Of a DNA stretch of 64,000 nt, positions 1 to 9,817 are shown piece by piece; positions within the stretch are counted from its first letter, which is position 1; each line of letters starts with the position of its first letter. The notes beneath the pieces are model-generated. The model saw only the letters and a list, made by a program, of their open reading frames with translations, was not told the origin of the DNA and did no database searches. The position numbers and the translations under genes are program-made. The stretch is taken from assembly GCA_947259095.1 (NCBI GenBank), contig CAMYLA010000007.1, positions 5,623 to 69,622 of the forward strand. Reading direction: 5' to 3'. The DNA is from an uncultured Acidimicrobiaceae bacterium. GTDB lineage: Bacteria > Actinomycetota > Acidimicrobiia > Acidimicrobiales > SZUA-35.

Positions 1-879
1 ACCACCGAGATCTACTCGGTGGTGACCGACTCGTCCCGGGATCTGGTGGTGATGACCGGGGTCGAGCCCCACCTCCGGTGGCCGAGCTTCGCCGACCATG
101 TGCTCGAGGTGGCTCGCCGCAGCGGCTGTGAGATGGTGGTCACCGTCGGGGCGCTGATCAGCATGGTGCCCCACACCCGCCCGTTCTCGGTCACCGGGAG
201 TGCGGTCCATCCCGACCTGGCCCGGCGGCTCAACCTGTCCCGCCCCACCTACGAGGGCCCCACCGGCATCGCCGGCGTGATCAACGCCCGGCTGGAGCGC
301 TCGAACGTTCCGGTGATCTCGCTCCGGGTCGAGGTGCCCCACTACGTGCCGGGGCCGCCGAACCCCAAAGCGACCCAGGCCCTGCTCCGCCGGCTGCAGC
401 AGACCACCGGCGTGACAACCGGCTACGAGGAGCTCGATTCCGACGTGTCGGAGTGGATGACCAGGGTCGACCAGGCGGTCTCATCCGATGAGGAGAGCCG
501 GGAGTACGTCGAGCGGCTGGAGCGTCAGGTCGACTCCGACGAGGAGATGCTGCCCACCGGCGACGATCTGGCGGCAGAGCTCGAGGCGTTCCTCCGGGAT
601 CAGCAGACCGACGAGGAGTCCGACCCGGAGGCCGGGGCCGACACCGGCGACGCCGAGGCCGACGGCAAACCCGATGGGGCCGCCGACGACGAAACCGCCA
701 ACGAAACCGACGACGTAACCGCCAACGAAACCGACGACGACCCGGGCCCGAACCCGAGAGCCGACACAGGGCCGGAGCCCGAATCCGACACAGGGCCGGA
801 GCCCGAATCCGGCACAGAGCCGGAGCCCGAATCCGGCAAAGACGAAGGCAGCGAAACCGGTACCGACGCCGCTGACTGA
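1..879 (+). CDS. PAC2 family protein (5' end outside window)
   Basis: The reading frame is already open at base 1, so the true start lies upstream; a GTG at 19 is only an internal codon. The visible part matches the PAC2 (proteasome assembly chaperone-like, DUF75) fold: a DLVVMTGVEPHLRW segment, a VTVGALISMVPHTRP segment, a YEGPTGIAGVIN segment and the PHYVPGPPNPKA segment are typical of actinobacterial members. The last roughly 110 residues are a very acidic, low-complexity tail with repeats of the type GPEPES, probably disordered. In actinobacteria these proteins are often encoded near proteasome or cell-division genes, but their biochemical role is not settled. It is convergent with the methyltransferase gene 13 bp downstream. 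Family call is solid; function is unknown. Confidence 0.85.
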   Translation, partial: TTEIYSVVTDSSRDLVVMTGVEPHLRWPSFADHVLEVARRSGCEMVVTVGALISMVPHTRPFSVTGSAVHPDLARRLNLSRPTYEGPTGIAGVINARLERSNVPVISLRVEVPHYVPGPPNPKATQALLRRLQQTTGVTTGYEELDSDVSEWMTRVDQAVSSDEESREYVERLERQVDSDEEMLPTGDDLAAELEAFLRDQQTDEESDPEAGADTGDAEADGKPDGAADDETANETDDVTANETDDDPGPNPRADTGPEPESDTGPEPESGTEPEPESGKDEGSETGTDAAD

Positions 880-892
880 CCGGTCGGGAGGC

Positions 893-1621
893 TCAACGCC
901 GAGCGGTGACGGAGATCACCGGTCGGTTGCGAAGCAGCTGATTCGCAGCCTCGATCTCCGTCAGTCCGCTGTCGGCCAGCAGCCGGCCCATCTCCTCGGC
1001 GTCGACCGTGGTGAAACCGTGCCGGTTGATCGTCTCGTTGCCGGAGCCGTGGCCGTCGGCATCCTCGTCTTGCGATGGGTCACGATGGCGGGCCATGAAT
1101 CGTTCGTGATCGGGGTGTCCGGGGTCTTCGAAGTCCTCGTCGACGAGGACCACCCGCCCGCCGGGTCTGAGCACTCTGGCGATCTCGGTGGCGGCGACCT
1201 CCCGGTCGACCCAGTGATGCATGGCGTTGATCGACCAGGCGGCGTCGATCGATCCGTCCGGCACCGGCAGCCGCTCGGCCGAACCGTCGGCGACGGTGAT
1301 CCGGCTCCTGGCCCGCTGGAACCACCGGCGGCCATGAAGGACCCGCCGCATGAACGGCGTTGGCTCGACCGCGGTGACGGTGGCCCCGGCCTTGGCCGCC
1401 AGCACCATACCGGGCCCCATCCCTGCCCCGATGTCGAGCACCCGCTCACCGGCGATGGGAGCCACCACCTCCAGCACCGCCTCGTTGATCTCCGAGCGCC
1501 ACATCCGGGGCGCCAGTCGCAGGTACCGCACCGCCGCCGACAGTCCCTGATCCCTGGCATGGCCGTGCCCGTGCTCATGCCCGTGTTCGTGGTCGTGGTC
1601 GCGGCGGTCGGCGTCGGTCAT
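893..1621 (-). CDS. Class I SAM-dependent methyltransferase with His-rich N-terminus
   Basis: A 242-residue Methyltransf_11-type protein. The SAM-binding loop [11 protein letters not shown] lies near residues 60-70, the acidic residue ending strand 2 is in AVEP, and the post-II region reads [15 protein letters not shown], followed by [12 protein letters not shown]. The substrate cannot be told from sequence. The first 25 residues are rich in His with Asp/Glu ([14 protein letters not shown]), which is unusual for this family and could bind metal or be a simple repeat expansion. The ATG overlaps the stop of the upstream aroC gene by 4 bp (ATGA), so the two would be translationally coupled, and the aroC lesion may reduce its expression. 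Confidence 0.8.
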   Translation of the reverse strand: MTDADRRDHDHEHGHEHGHGHARDQGLSAAVRYLRLAPRMWRSEINEAVLEVVAPIAGERVLDIGAGMGPGMVLAAKAGATVTAVEPTPFMRRVLHGRRWFQRARSRITVADGSAERLPVPDGSIDAAWSINAMHHWVDREVAATEIARVLRPGGRVVLVDEDFEDPGHPDHERFMARHRDPSQDEDADGHGSGNETINRHGFTTVDAEEMGRLLADSGLTEIEAANQLLRNRPVISVTARR

Positions 1622-2627
1622 CGGGGGAGCACCTCATTGGCCTGCTGTCGGAGCCAGTGGTCGGCGATCACCAGCAACATCATGGCCTCGACCAGGGGAA
1701 CGGCCCGGGGCAGCACGCACGGGTCGTGGCGGCCCTTGGCGGCCAGAACGGTGGGCCGACCGTCGGCGGTGACCGTCTTCTGCTCCGAGGAGATCGTGGC
1801 CGTCGGTTTGAACGCCACTCTGGCGATCACGTCTGCGCCGTTGCTGATGCCGCCCTGCACTCCCCCCGAGTGGTTGGTGGTGGTGGTCGGCCCGTCCGGC
1901 CCGGGCTCGAATGCGTCGTTGTGGACCCGGCCGGTCATCCTGGTGCCGGCGAACCCGCTGCCTACCTCGAACCCCTTGGCCGCCGGCAGCGACAGCATGC
2001 CCTTGGCCAGATCGGCCTCGAGGCGGTCGAAGACCGGCTCCCCAAGCCCGGGGGGAACCGCCCTGGCCACGACGGTGACCACGCCGCCAAGCGAATCCCC
2101 GTCCCGGCGGGCCGCCTCGATGGCCGCCGTCATGTGTTCGGCCGCCACCGGGTCCGGGCAGCGGGTGGGGTCGGCCTCCACATCCTTCTGGCCCCCAGGA
2201 GCTTGCGGGCGACGGCGGCGGCCGCCACCCTGCCGACCGTCTCCCTGGCCGATGATCGTCCGCCGCCCCGGTGATCGCGGAGGCCGTACTTGGCCTGGTA
2301 GGTGTAGTCGGCGTGGCTCGGCCGGTACAGGTTCTCGAGGTGGTCGTAGGCCCCGGGGCGATGATCGCCGTTGGCCACCACCATGGCGATCGGTGTGCCG
2401 GTGGTCCGACCGTCGTACAGCCCGGACAGGATCTCCACCCGGTCGGCCTCGTTGCGCTGGGTGACGAGCCGGCTCTGGCCGGGGCGGCGACGGTCGAGGT
2501 CGTGCTGGATCTCGTCGGTCGACAACGCCAGCCTCGGCGGGCAGCCGTCGACGACCACCCCGACCGCAGGGCCGTGGGATTCGCCGAATGTGCTGATGCG
2601 GAATTGGCGGCCAAAGGTGCTGCTCAC
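1618..2627 (-). pseudogene. aroC: Chorismate synthase gene with internal deletion/frameshift
   Basis: Chorismate synthase makes chorismate from 5-enolpyruvylshikimate-3-phosphate in the shikimate pathway. The first half reads in one frame from a GTG at 2627: [18 protein letters not shown], then [20 protein letters not shown] and [22 protein letters not shown]. The second half reads in another frame: [52 protein letters not shown] and [13 protein letters not shown]. The switch falls at about 2188-2196. E. coli-type AroC has some 25 more residues at the junction, so about 70 bp are missing, with a net loss of 1 modulo 3. Both halves are otherwise well conserved, which suggests a very recent lesion or an assembly error. 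As aroC is normally essential for prototrophy, error is a real possibility. A leaderless promoter just upstream supports the GTG start. Confidence 0.85.
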
Positions 2628-2635
2628 TGACCACC

Positions 2636-2641
2636 AGCGTA
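2636..2641 (-). promoter_or_regulatory. -10 element of aroC (leaderless)
   Basis: TACGCT on the minus strand ends 8 nt before the GTG start of aroC, so transcription should begin at or next to the start codon. No ribosome binding site is visible, which fits a leaderless mRNA. Confidence 0.5.
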
Positions 2642-2748
2642 GTGGGAACCGGGGTTGGCCGGTCCGGCCCGAGCTGCCGGCCGCCCGGCCATGGGCCGGG
2701 ACCGGCGGCTCCCGAACGCCCGATACCGGGTGGCGAGACCCCGGGCGG

Positions 2749-2754
2749 TATTCT
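2749..2754 (+). promoter_or_regulatory. -10 element of the ferredoxin gene (leaderless)
   Basis: TATTCT ends 8 nt before the ATG at 2763. This supports that ATG rather than the upstream in-frame start at 2655 and predicts a leaderless transcript. Confidence 0.5.
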
Positions 2755-2762
2755 TGATCTCG

Positions 2763-3077
2763 ATGGCACATACGTCGCTGACCCCCGTTTCCGATGCTCC
2801 CACCGGAATTCACCAGGCCGAATTGCGGGTCTGGATCGATCAGGATCTCTGCACCGGCGACGGGATCTGCACCGATCACGCACCATCGGTGTTCACCATC
2901 CTCGAGGACGGCATCGCCTACTGCCGCGAGGGCGACAAACTGTTCAACGATCCCGGCGGGGCTGCGGAGCTGGCGGTGGTGCCCCGCTCGGCAGAGGTCG
3001 ACGTGATCGACGCCGCCGCGGAGTGCCCCGGCGAATGCATCTTCATCGAGTTCGCTGAGCTGTCAGACCAGGACTGA
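2763..3077 (+). CDS. Ferredoxin, 3Fe-4S/4Fe-4S type
   Basis: A 104-residue small acidic electron-transfer protein. The cluster ligands are visible as CTGDGIC followed by the distal CPGEC near the C-terminus; the CxxDGxC spacing with a non-Cys middle position is typical of the actinobacterial [3Fe-4S] ferredoxins that feed cytochromes P450 and related oxygenases. An additional Cys sits in IAYCREG. The ATG at 2763 is preferred over the longer frame because the upstream 36 residues are Arg/Pro-rich shadow sequence and a -10 element sits just upstream. It diverges from aroC and precedes a TrpB2-like gene with its own promoter, so the redox partner is not indicated by context. Confidence 0.85.
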   Translation: MAHTSLTPVSDAPTGIHQAELRVWIDQDLCTGDGICTDHAPSVFTILEDGIAYCREGDKLFNDPGGAAELAVVPRSAEVDVIDAAAECPGECIFIEFAELSDQD

Positions 3078-3124
3078 GACGGCGGCCCGCTCCATCGGCG
3101 GCCACGACGGGCCCCATCAGGGAC

Positions 3125-3130
3125 TATCGT
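3125..3130 (+). promoter_or_regulatory. -10 element of the TrpB2-like gene (leaderless)
   Basis: TATCGT ends 7 nt upstream of the ATG at 3138, the spacing expected when transcription starts at the A of the start codon. Confidence 0.45.
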
Positions 3131-3137
3131 CACACCC

Positions 3138-4526
<1,389 letters not shown>

Positions 4527-4591
4527 TCGTCGGGTTGCCCGCCTTCGGCCCATTCCGATCGAAAACCGCATCGAAGGTGATCGAATCCGAG

Positions 4592-5827
4592 ATGACCGAC
4601 TACTACGTCGAAGAGGAGTACGAAGAGGACGCCTTCGACGAGGGCGACTACGACTATCTCCCGGACGAGGACATCGACGAGGAGGTCGAGGAGAAGCGCC
4701 CGGTCGAGATCGAAGGCCGGACCAGCTGGATGTACCTCGGCTTCCTGGCGGTGCTGTTCGTCCTGCTGGTGTTCTTCTCCTGGGCCTGCAACGATCGCTC
4801 CGACAGCCCCGGTGAACCGCCGACCGAAGAGTCGTTGGAGGTCACCTCCGGCACGTCGGTCCGCCTGATCGTGGTCATCGACGGTGATGTGGTCACCGTT
4901 TCGGGCTCGGTTCCAGACGAGGCCGCCCGCCAGCAGATTCTGGTCGCCACCCGGGACCTGTACGGCCCGGCCAACGTCATCGACGAACTGGCCGTTGACG
5001 ACAGCTTCACCCTGGAGCGAGGTGCGGTGGCCGTGACCGGCACCACCAGCTTCGAGGACACCCGGCCGGAGGCCCTCCAGCAGGCCATCGTCTCCGGCCT
5101 CGGGTTGTCCGAGGGCGAGTTCTCGATCAACCGGGGCGAGGTCTCGGTCGACGCCGTGTCATTGCAGGTCGAGGTCACCGGTCAAACCATCGCGCTCAGC
5201 GGGGCGGTGCCTGACGAGGAGTCGATCGCCGAGCTGGTCGCCGCCGGTGAGGCCGTCTGGGGGCCCGGCTCCGTCGACGTCACCGGTGTCACGGTCGCCG
5301 ATACGACATGGACGAACGGCACGGTGCAGGTCACCGGCACCACCACCATTGGCGAGGCCGCCGTTGCCGAGTTCCCGGCCGAGATCCAGGCCAGGCTGGG
5401 CGCCCTTGTCGTCGTCGATGTCTCCGCTGTCACGTCCGAGCTGACCCCCGAAGCGCTGACTGCGATCGAAGAGGAGATCGGGGCTCAGGTGCTGGCCGAC
5501 CCGATCCGGTTCGCTCCCCAGAGCGCCGACATCGAACCGGGGAGTGAGCCGATCGTGGCTTCGGTGGCCGAGACGCTCAACTCGATCCCCGGGGTGCAGG
5601 TCGAGGTGGTCGGCCACACCGACAGCGCCGGCCCGGAGGACACGAACCAGGCCCTGTCCCTCGAGCGGGCCGAAGCGGTGATCGCCCGCCTCGGTGAGCT
5701 CGGCGTCGACGAGGCCCGGCTCACCGCCATCGGCGAAGGCGAGTCGAATCCGTTGGTCTCCAACGACACGCCGGAAGACCGGGAGCAGAACCGGAGGATC
5801 GAATTCCGGCTGGTCGGGGCAGGGTAG
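4592..5827 (+). CDS. BON-domain and OmpA-domain envelope protein (OmpATb/ArfA-like)
   Basis: A 411-residue protein with a very acidic Tyr/Glu/Asp-rich cytoplasmic N-terminus (about 1-42), one transmembrane segment (about 46-65, SWMYLGFLAVLFVLLVFF), two to three BON-like repeats (each with a VTVSG- or VTG-type beta strand and a VPDE helix start) and a C-terminal OmpA peptidoglycan-binding domain (IRFAPQSADIEPGS, GHTDSAGPEDTN, LSLERAEAV, REQNRRIEFRL). The same order occurs in mycobacterial OmpATb (ArfA). It probably anchors the membrane to peptidoglycan; pore formation was proposed for the mycobacterial protein. The ATG at 4592 is chosen over a TTG at 4535 because the acidic N-terminus begins there. 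Confidence 0.82.
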   Translation: MTDYYVEEEYEEDAFDEGDYDYLPDEDIDEEVEEKRPVEIEGRTSWMYLGFLAVLFVLLVFFSWACNDRSDSPGEPPTEESLEVTSGTSVRLIVVIDGDVVTVSGSVPDEAARQQILVATRDLYGPANVIDELAVDDSFTLERGAVAVTGTTSFEDTRPEALQQAIVSGLGLSEGEFSINRGEVSVDAVSLQVEVTGQTIALSGAVPDEESIAELVAAGEAVWGPGSVDVTGVTVADTTWTNGTVQVTGTTTIGEAAVAEFPAEIQARLGALVVVDVSAVTSELTPEALTAIEEEIGAQVLADPIRFAPQSADIEPGSEPIVASVAETLNSIPGVQVEVVGHTDSAGPEDTNQALSLERAEAVIARLGELGVDEARLTAIGEGESNPLVSNDTPEDREQNRRIEFRLVGAG

Positions 5828-5890
5828 GGGCCGGGTCACCATCGGCGCACCGCCGGATGGCGAGCATCGAATCGACGGTCTGGATCCGTT

Positions 5891-5920
5891 TTGGAGATGA
5901 CCCCGCTTTGGCAGCATTAT
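5891..5920 (+). promoter_or_regulatory. Possible promoter of the PPOX-doxX pair
   Basis: TTGGAG and CATTAT are separated by 18 bp in the 190-bp gap after the OmpA-like gene. A leader of about 90 nt would follow, ending in a ribosome binding site (AGGGGATC) before the ATG at 6018. Weak match; nothing else is evident in this gap. Confidence 0.3.
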
Positions 5921-6017
5921 TGGTTCGAGAGCCGGTCGACGGCCTCGCCGGTCACCCCGGGGCTCGATGCCTTCAACCGTCGCCAACCGCCAGCCACACA
6001 ACAGGGGATCCCCGACC

Positions 6018-6449
6018 ATGGAATCGGTGTCGATGACCGAAGTCGAACGCCAAGAATTTCTGGCCCAGGTCCACGTCGGTGTTCTGGCCATCGAGCGGAA
6101 GAATCGAGCCCCATTGGCGGTGCCGATCTGGTACCGCTACGAGCCGGGGGGCATGCTCAACGTTCTGATCGGCCCGGACTCGCTGAAGGCCAAACTGCTG
6201 GCCGAGGCCGGTCGGTTCAGCCTCTGCGTCCAGATCGAGAAGCCCCCATACCGGTACGTTTCGGTGGAGGGTCCCATTGTGGAAACCCGGCAGTGCGACA
6301 TCGAAGCCGATGCACGGCCTATGGCGCACCGCTATCTTGGCAGGAAGTCGGGGGACCTGTATGTGGAGGAGGGGGATGATTCGACCATGATCTCGGTCTC
6401 GATGCGGCCGGAGAACTGGTACTCGGCGGACTACGGGAAGGACGGCTGA
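6018..6449 (+). CDS. Pyridoxamine 5'-phosphate oxidase-like flavin/F420-binding protein
   Basis: A 143-residue split-beta-barrel protein of the PPOX superfamily, with GVLAIERKNRAPLAVPIWYRYEPGG at the N-terminus, GPDSLKAKLLAEAGRFSLCVQ in the middle and YVSVEGPIVE as the fourth strand region. Members bind FMN, F420 or heme and reduce diverse substrates; the length and the VPIWY motif resemble the F420/FMN-dependent actinobacterial reductases, but the substrate is unknown. The ATG at 6018 has a good ribosome binding site and is preferred to the ATG at 5967. The stop lies 2 bp before doxX, so the two genes form an operon. Confidence 0.8.
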   Translation: MESVSMTEVERQEFLAQVHVGVLAIERKNRAPLAVPIWYRYEPGGMLNVLIGPDSLKAKLLAEAGRFSLCVQIEKPPYRYVSVEGPIVETRQCDIEADARPMAHRYLGRKSGDLYVEEGDDSTMISVSMRPENWYSADYGKDG

Positions 6450-6451
6450 CC

Positions 6452-6982
6452 ATGGAGGGCCTCGACCCGACCGCGTTCGACGCGGTGATGGCCGGGTTCC
6501 GGATCCTGGTCGGCATCACCTTCGCCGCCCACGGCTGGGCAAAACGGTTCTCCGGTGGCGGCCTGGAAGGCACCGCCGGCTGGTTCGATTCGATCGGCAT
6601 GAAGCCCGGCCGGTTCCACGCCAGGATGGCGTCGACCACCGAGATGGCGACCGGCGCCATGTTGGCCCTCGGCCTGCTCACCCCGTTCGCCGCGGCCGGG
6701 ATGATCGGCGTGATGGTGGTTGCCGGTTGGGTCGTCCATCGGGACAAGGGCTTCTTCATCGTCGGTGAAGGCTGGGAGTACACCTTCATCGTCGGCCTGA
6801 TCGCACTGGCGATCGCCGGGCTCGGGCCGGGCCGGTGGTCGATCGACTGGGCGTTGGGGATCGCCGACGATCTCAACGGCTGGGTCGGCCTGGCCATCGC
6901 CGCCGTGCTGGGTATCGGTGGAGGCGTGGCCCAGCTGGCCGTGTTCTACCGGCCAGAGCCGGCGGTCGCCGCCGGGTCCTGA
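6452..6982 (+). CDS. DoxX family membrane protein
   Basis: A 176-residue protein with four predicted membrane helices. DoxX hallmarks are FRILVGITFAAHGWAKRFSGG near the N-terminus and the FDSIGMKPGR segment after helix 1. DoxX proteins are associated with quinone-linked redox and, in mycobacteria, with superoxide detoxification and thiol homeostasis. It is co-transcribed with the upstream PPOX-type gene, suggesting a membrane-linked redox pair, and is convergent with the acyl-CoA synthetase gene. Specific function is not established by sequence. Confidence 0.8.
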   Translation: MEGLDPTAFDAVMAGFRILVGITFAAHGWAKRFSGGGLEGTAGWFDSIGMKPGRFHARMASTTEMATGAMLALGLLTPFAAAGMIGVMVVAGWVVHRDKGFFIVGEGWEYTFIVGLIALAIAGLGPGRWSIDWALGIADDLNGWVGLAIAAVLGIGGGVAQLAVFYRPEPAVAAGS

Positions 6983-7000
6983 TTCGCAGCCGGCGGTCGC

Positions 7001-8521
7001 TCAGAGGTCGATCGTTGCGAACAGCTCGGCGTAGCTCTCCCGCAGCTGAGCCTTCTGCACCTTGCCCATCGAGTTTCGGGGCAGGGCGTCCAGGAACACG
7101 TACTGCTTCGGCCGCTTGAAGTTGGCCAGGCTGTCCTCCACCGCCTCCTCCAGCTCGTCCTCGGTGACCGCATCGTCGGCCACCACGAACGCCGCCACCG
7201 CCTCGCCGAAGTCCGGATGGGGGAGGCCGATGATCGCCGATTCGACAACGCCGGGCTGCTGGTCGACCAGCAGCTCGATCTCCTTCGGGTAGACGTTGTA
7301 GCCGCCGGAGATGATCATGTCGGTCGATCGGCCGGCCAGGGTCAGCCGACCGTCTGGGCCCATCGAGCCGATGTCGCCGGTGCGGAAGTAGCCGTCGCCG
7401 GTGTGGGCCTCGGCGGTCTTGTCCTCGAGGCCCCAATAGCCGGGGAAGACATGTGGCCCCCGGACCTGGACTTCGCCGATCTCGCCCGCCTCCAGCGGTT
7501 CGTCCTTCTCGTCGACCACCCGCAGGTCCATGTCCGGAAGGGCATAACCCACCGTGCCGGCGATCCGTTGGCCCTCAGGGGGATTGGAGGCGATGATGCC
7601 GGCCTCGGTCATCCCGTAGCGCTCGCAGATCGTGTGCCCGGTGCGGGCGATGAACTCGTGGAACACCGGCTCCGACAGCGGTGCCGAACCGCAGGCGAAC
7701 AACCGGACGGTCTGGCAGTCGGCGGCGCCGAAATCGGGGTCGGCCAGGAGCCGGGTGTAGTGGGTCGGCACCCCCATCATCACCGTGGAGCGGGGGAGCG
7801 AGTTGCGGATCTGTTCGACGTCGAACTTGGGGAGGAAGAACACCTCCGAGGCGTTGAGCATGGCGCAGTGCAGGGCAACGAACAGGCCGTGGATGTGGAA
7901 GATCGGCAGGCAGTGGAGCAGCACGTCGCCGGGTCGGAACCGCCAGATGGCGTGAAGGGCCCGAGCGTTGGTTGCGATGCCCCGGTGGGTCAGCATCGCC
8001 CCTTTTGATCGACCGGTGGTGCCCGAGGTGTAGACCATGCAGGCCACGTCGTCGGGTCCCCGCTCCATGATCGCCCCGATCCCGGTGATCTCCGACGCCG
8101 CGTCGGCCAGGCTGCCCCCGCCCTTGCTGTTGAGGGTGAACGACGTCGGCACCCCGGCGATGTCGGCCACGGGCCTCAGCTTCGCCGCCCGTCCCGGTTT
8201 GAACACGAACACCGCCGGGTGAGCGTCACCGAGGAAGAAACCGACCTCCTCGGGCGTGTAGGCCGTGTTGAGCGGCACGTAGATGAACCCGCTTCGCAGG
8301 CAGGCCAGGTAGAGGGCCACCGCATCGGCGGACTTGTCGACCTGGACAACCACCCGATCCCCGGGCCTGGCGCCGCCTTCGGCCAACGCCGCGGCGATGG
8401 CCGCGCTGCGCCTGTCCACCTGCCCATAGCTGTAGCTCGCCCCTCCTGGAATCGTGAGAAACGGCGAGTCGAGGGCGTCGGCAAACTTTGTGGCGAAGAG
8501 TTCGTAGATGTTGTGGCTCAA
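7001..8521 (-). CDS. Malonyl-CoA synthetase-like AMP-dependent acyl-CoA ligase
   Basis: A 506-residue ANL-superfamily enzyme activating a carboxylate as acyl-AMP and transferring it to CoA. The P-loop YTSGTTGRSKGAM, the IFHIHGL motif, ERYGMTE, the hinge region GYFRTGDIG and the catalytic lysine in NSMGKVQK are all present. Overall length, IFHIHGLFVALHCAML and RYGMTEAGI resemble MatB/ACSF3 malonyl- or methylmalonyl-CoA synthetases more than long-chain ligases, but substrate assignment is tentative. The first codon appears to be TTG with no strong ribosome binding site, so the start could shift slightly. It follows the geranylgeranyl-reductase-like gene on the same strand with a 30-bp gap. Confidence 0.8.
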   Translation of the reverse strand: MSHNIYELFATKFADALDSPFLTIPGGASYSYGQVDRRSAAIAAALAEGGARPGDRVVVQVDKSADAVALYLACLRSGFIYVPLNTAYTPEEVGFFLGDAHPAVFVFKPGRAAKLRPVADIAGVPTSFTLNSKGGGSLADAASEITGIGAIMERGPDDVACMVYTSGTTGRSKGAMLTHRGIATNARALHAIWRFRPGDVLLHCLPIFHIHGLFVALHCAMLNASEVFFLPKFDVEQIRNSLPRSTVMMGVPTHYTRLLADPDFGAADCQTVRLFACGSAPLSEPVFHEFIARTGHTICERYGMTEAGIIASNPPEGQRIAGTVGYALPDMDLRVVDEKDEPLEAGEIGEVQVRGPHVFPGYWGLEDKTAEAHTGDGYFRTGDIGSMGPDGRLTLAGRSTDMIISGGYNVYPKEIELLVDQQPGVVESAIIGLPHPDFGEAVAAFVVADDAVTEDELEEAVEDSLANFKRPKQYVFLDALPRNSMGKVQKAQLRESYAELFATIDL

Positions 8522-8551
8522 GGGCGAGGGGTGACTCAGAGGGGTCGAGTA

Positions 8552-9775
8552 TCAAGAGGCGGCGCGGGTCCGTCGCAGAACCGGATCGGCAACGGCGAGC
8601 GCCTTGTCGGCGATCGTGAGGACCTTTCCGGCAGCTCCGGGTGTATCGGAGTCGACGAGGTTACCCATCACTCCGAGAGTGATAGTAGCTATCGCATCGG
8701 TCCCAACCGCAAGACGCAACCCGGTTCGCAAGATCAGCGGATGGCCGATCAGGAACGAGAAGCGCCGCCCGGTCCGCAAAAAGCTGTCAAAACGGAGGCC
8801 GATCTGGGTGTCGTACCGAGCCGGGGCGGTCGCCGGGTCCTGGAGAAAAAGTTCCGCGGCCAGCATCCCGGACTCCAGTCCGTAGTCGATGCCTTCGCCG
8901 TTCATCGGGTTGACCAGCCCGGCAGCGTCACCGATCGCCACCCAACCCGATCCGTGCCGCTTCTGGGTGCTCATTGGCAGGCGCCAGGCCCGTGGTCGCT
9001 CCAGGTTGGGTCCGATGTTCCAGGTCGGCTCGACCAGGCTCCGGTAGGACGCCAGCAGGTTGTTCAGGTTGAGCTTCTTGAAGTTCTTCATGGTCGACAG
9101 GGCGCCGACGCCGATGTTGACCGTTCCGTCACCGGCGGGGAACATCCAGCCGTAGCCGGGCACCGCGGTGCCGTGCTCGTCGCTCAGGGTCAGGCAGGCT
9201 TCGAGGTGCCGGTCGGCGTGGCGGGGTGTTTCGGCGTAGGTCCGGATGGCGATGCCGAACGGCTCGTCCTTGTCCCGGTCGGCTCCCAGCATGCGAGCCA
9301 CCTGGCCCGGGGCCCCGGCCGCAACCACCACCATGTCGGCCCGGTGGTCCCGGCCGCCGGCGGTCACCCCGGTGACCCGGTCACCGTCGATGATCGGCAG
9401 GGCCTCGGTCTCCCAGATCACCTCCGCCCCGGCCTCGGTGGCGGCATCGATCAGCGCCGCATCGAGTCGCCGCCGGGGCCAGACGGCACCGTGGGCCGGG
9501 AAGCGGGCGGTTCTTGGCCAGGCCAGTTCTCTGGTCTTCTTCCCGGCGATCATCCGCAGGCCGTCGATCCGGTGGGCGTCCTCGAGATCGATCTTCAGCT
9601 CGTTGAGGGCACCGACCGCCCGCGGGGTCAAGCCGTCACCGCACACCTTGTCGCGACCGTAGGGAGCCTTGTCGAACACCAGCACCGATGCGCCGCCCCT
9701 GGCTCCGGCGATGGCGGCGGCGGCGCCGGCGGGACCGGCCCCGATCACGATCAGGTCGTAGGACTCGTTGCTCAC
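8552..9775 (-). CDS. Geranylgeranyl reductase family FAD-dependent oxidoreductase
   Basis: A 407-residue PHBH-fold flavoprotein. The FAD-binding GxGxxG motif is DLIVIGAGPAGAAAAIAGARGG, the family motif PYGRDKVCGDGLTPRAV follows, and the second FAD motif is GWVAIGDAAGLVNPMNGEGIDYG. This matches geranylgeranyl reductases and mycobacterial MenJ, which saturate isoprenoid chains of menaquinone or membrane lipids. Substrate is not determinable. A GTG at 9775 is favoured over a TTG at 9793: a CACGCT -10-like hexamer ends 6 nt upstream of it. The downstream acyl-CoA ligase gene may share its transcript. Confidence 0.85.
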   Translation of the reverse strand: MSNESYDLIVIGAGPAGAAAAIAGARGGASVLVFDKAPYGRDKVCGDGLTPRAVGALNELKIDLEDAHRIDGLRMIAGKKTRELAWPRTARFPAHGAVWPRRRLDAALIDAATEAGAEVIWETEALPIIDGDRVTGVTAGGRDHRADMVVVAAGAPGQVARMLGADRDKDEPFGIAIRTYAETPRHADRHLEACLTLSDEHGTAVPGYGWMFPAGDGTVNIGVGALSTMKNFKKLNLNNLLASYRSLVEPTWNIGPNLERPRAWRLPMSTQKRHGSGWVAIGDAAGLVNPMNGEGIDYGLESGMLAAELFLQDPATAPARYDTQIGLRFDSFLRTGRRFSFLIGHPLILRTGLRLAVGTDAIATITLGVMGNLVDSDTPGAAGKVLTIADKALAVADPVLRRTRAAS

Positions 9776-9817
9776 GATTCCAGCGTGCCTCAATCCGCGT
9801 CGGGGTGACGAACCGGG

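Noticed and set aside
2188..2196. Programmed ribosomal frameshift in aroC
   Set aside because: No slippery sequence is evident and about 25 conserved residues are missing at the junction, so simple frameshifting would not restore the protein.
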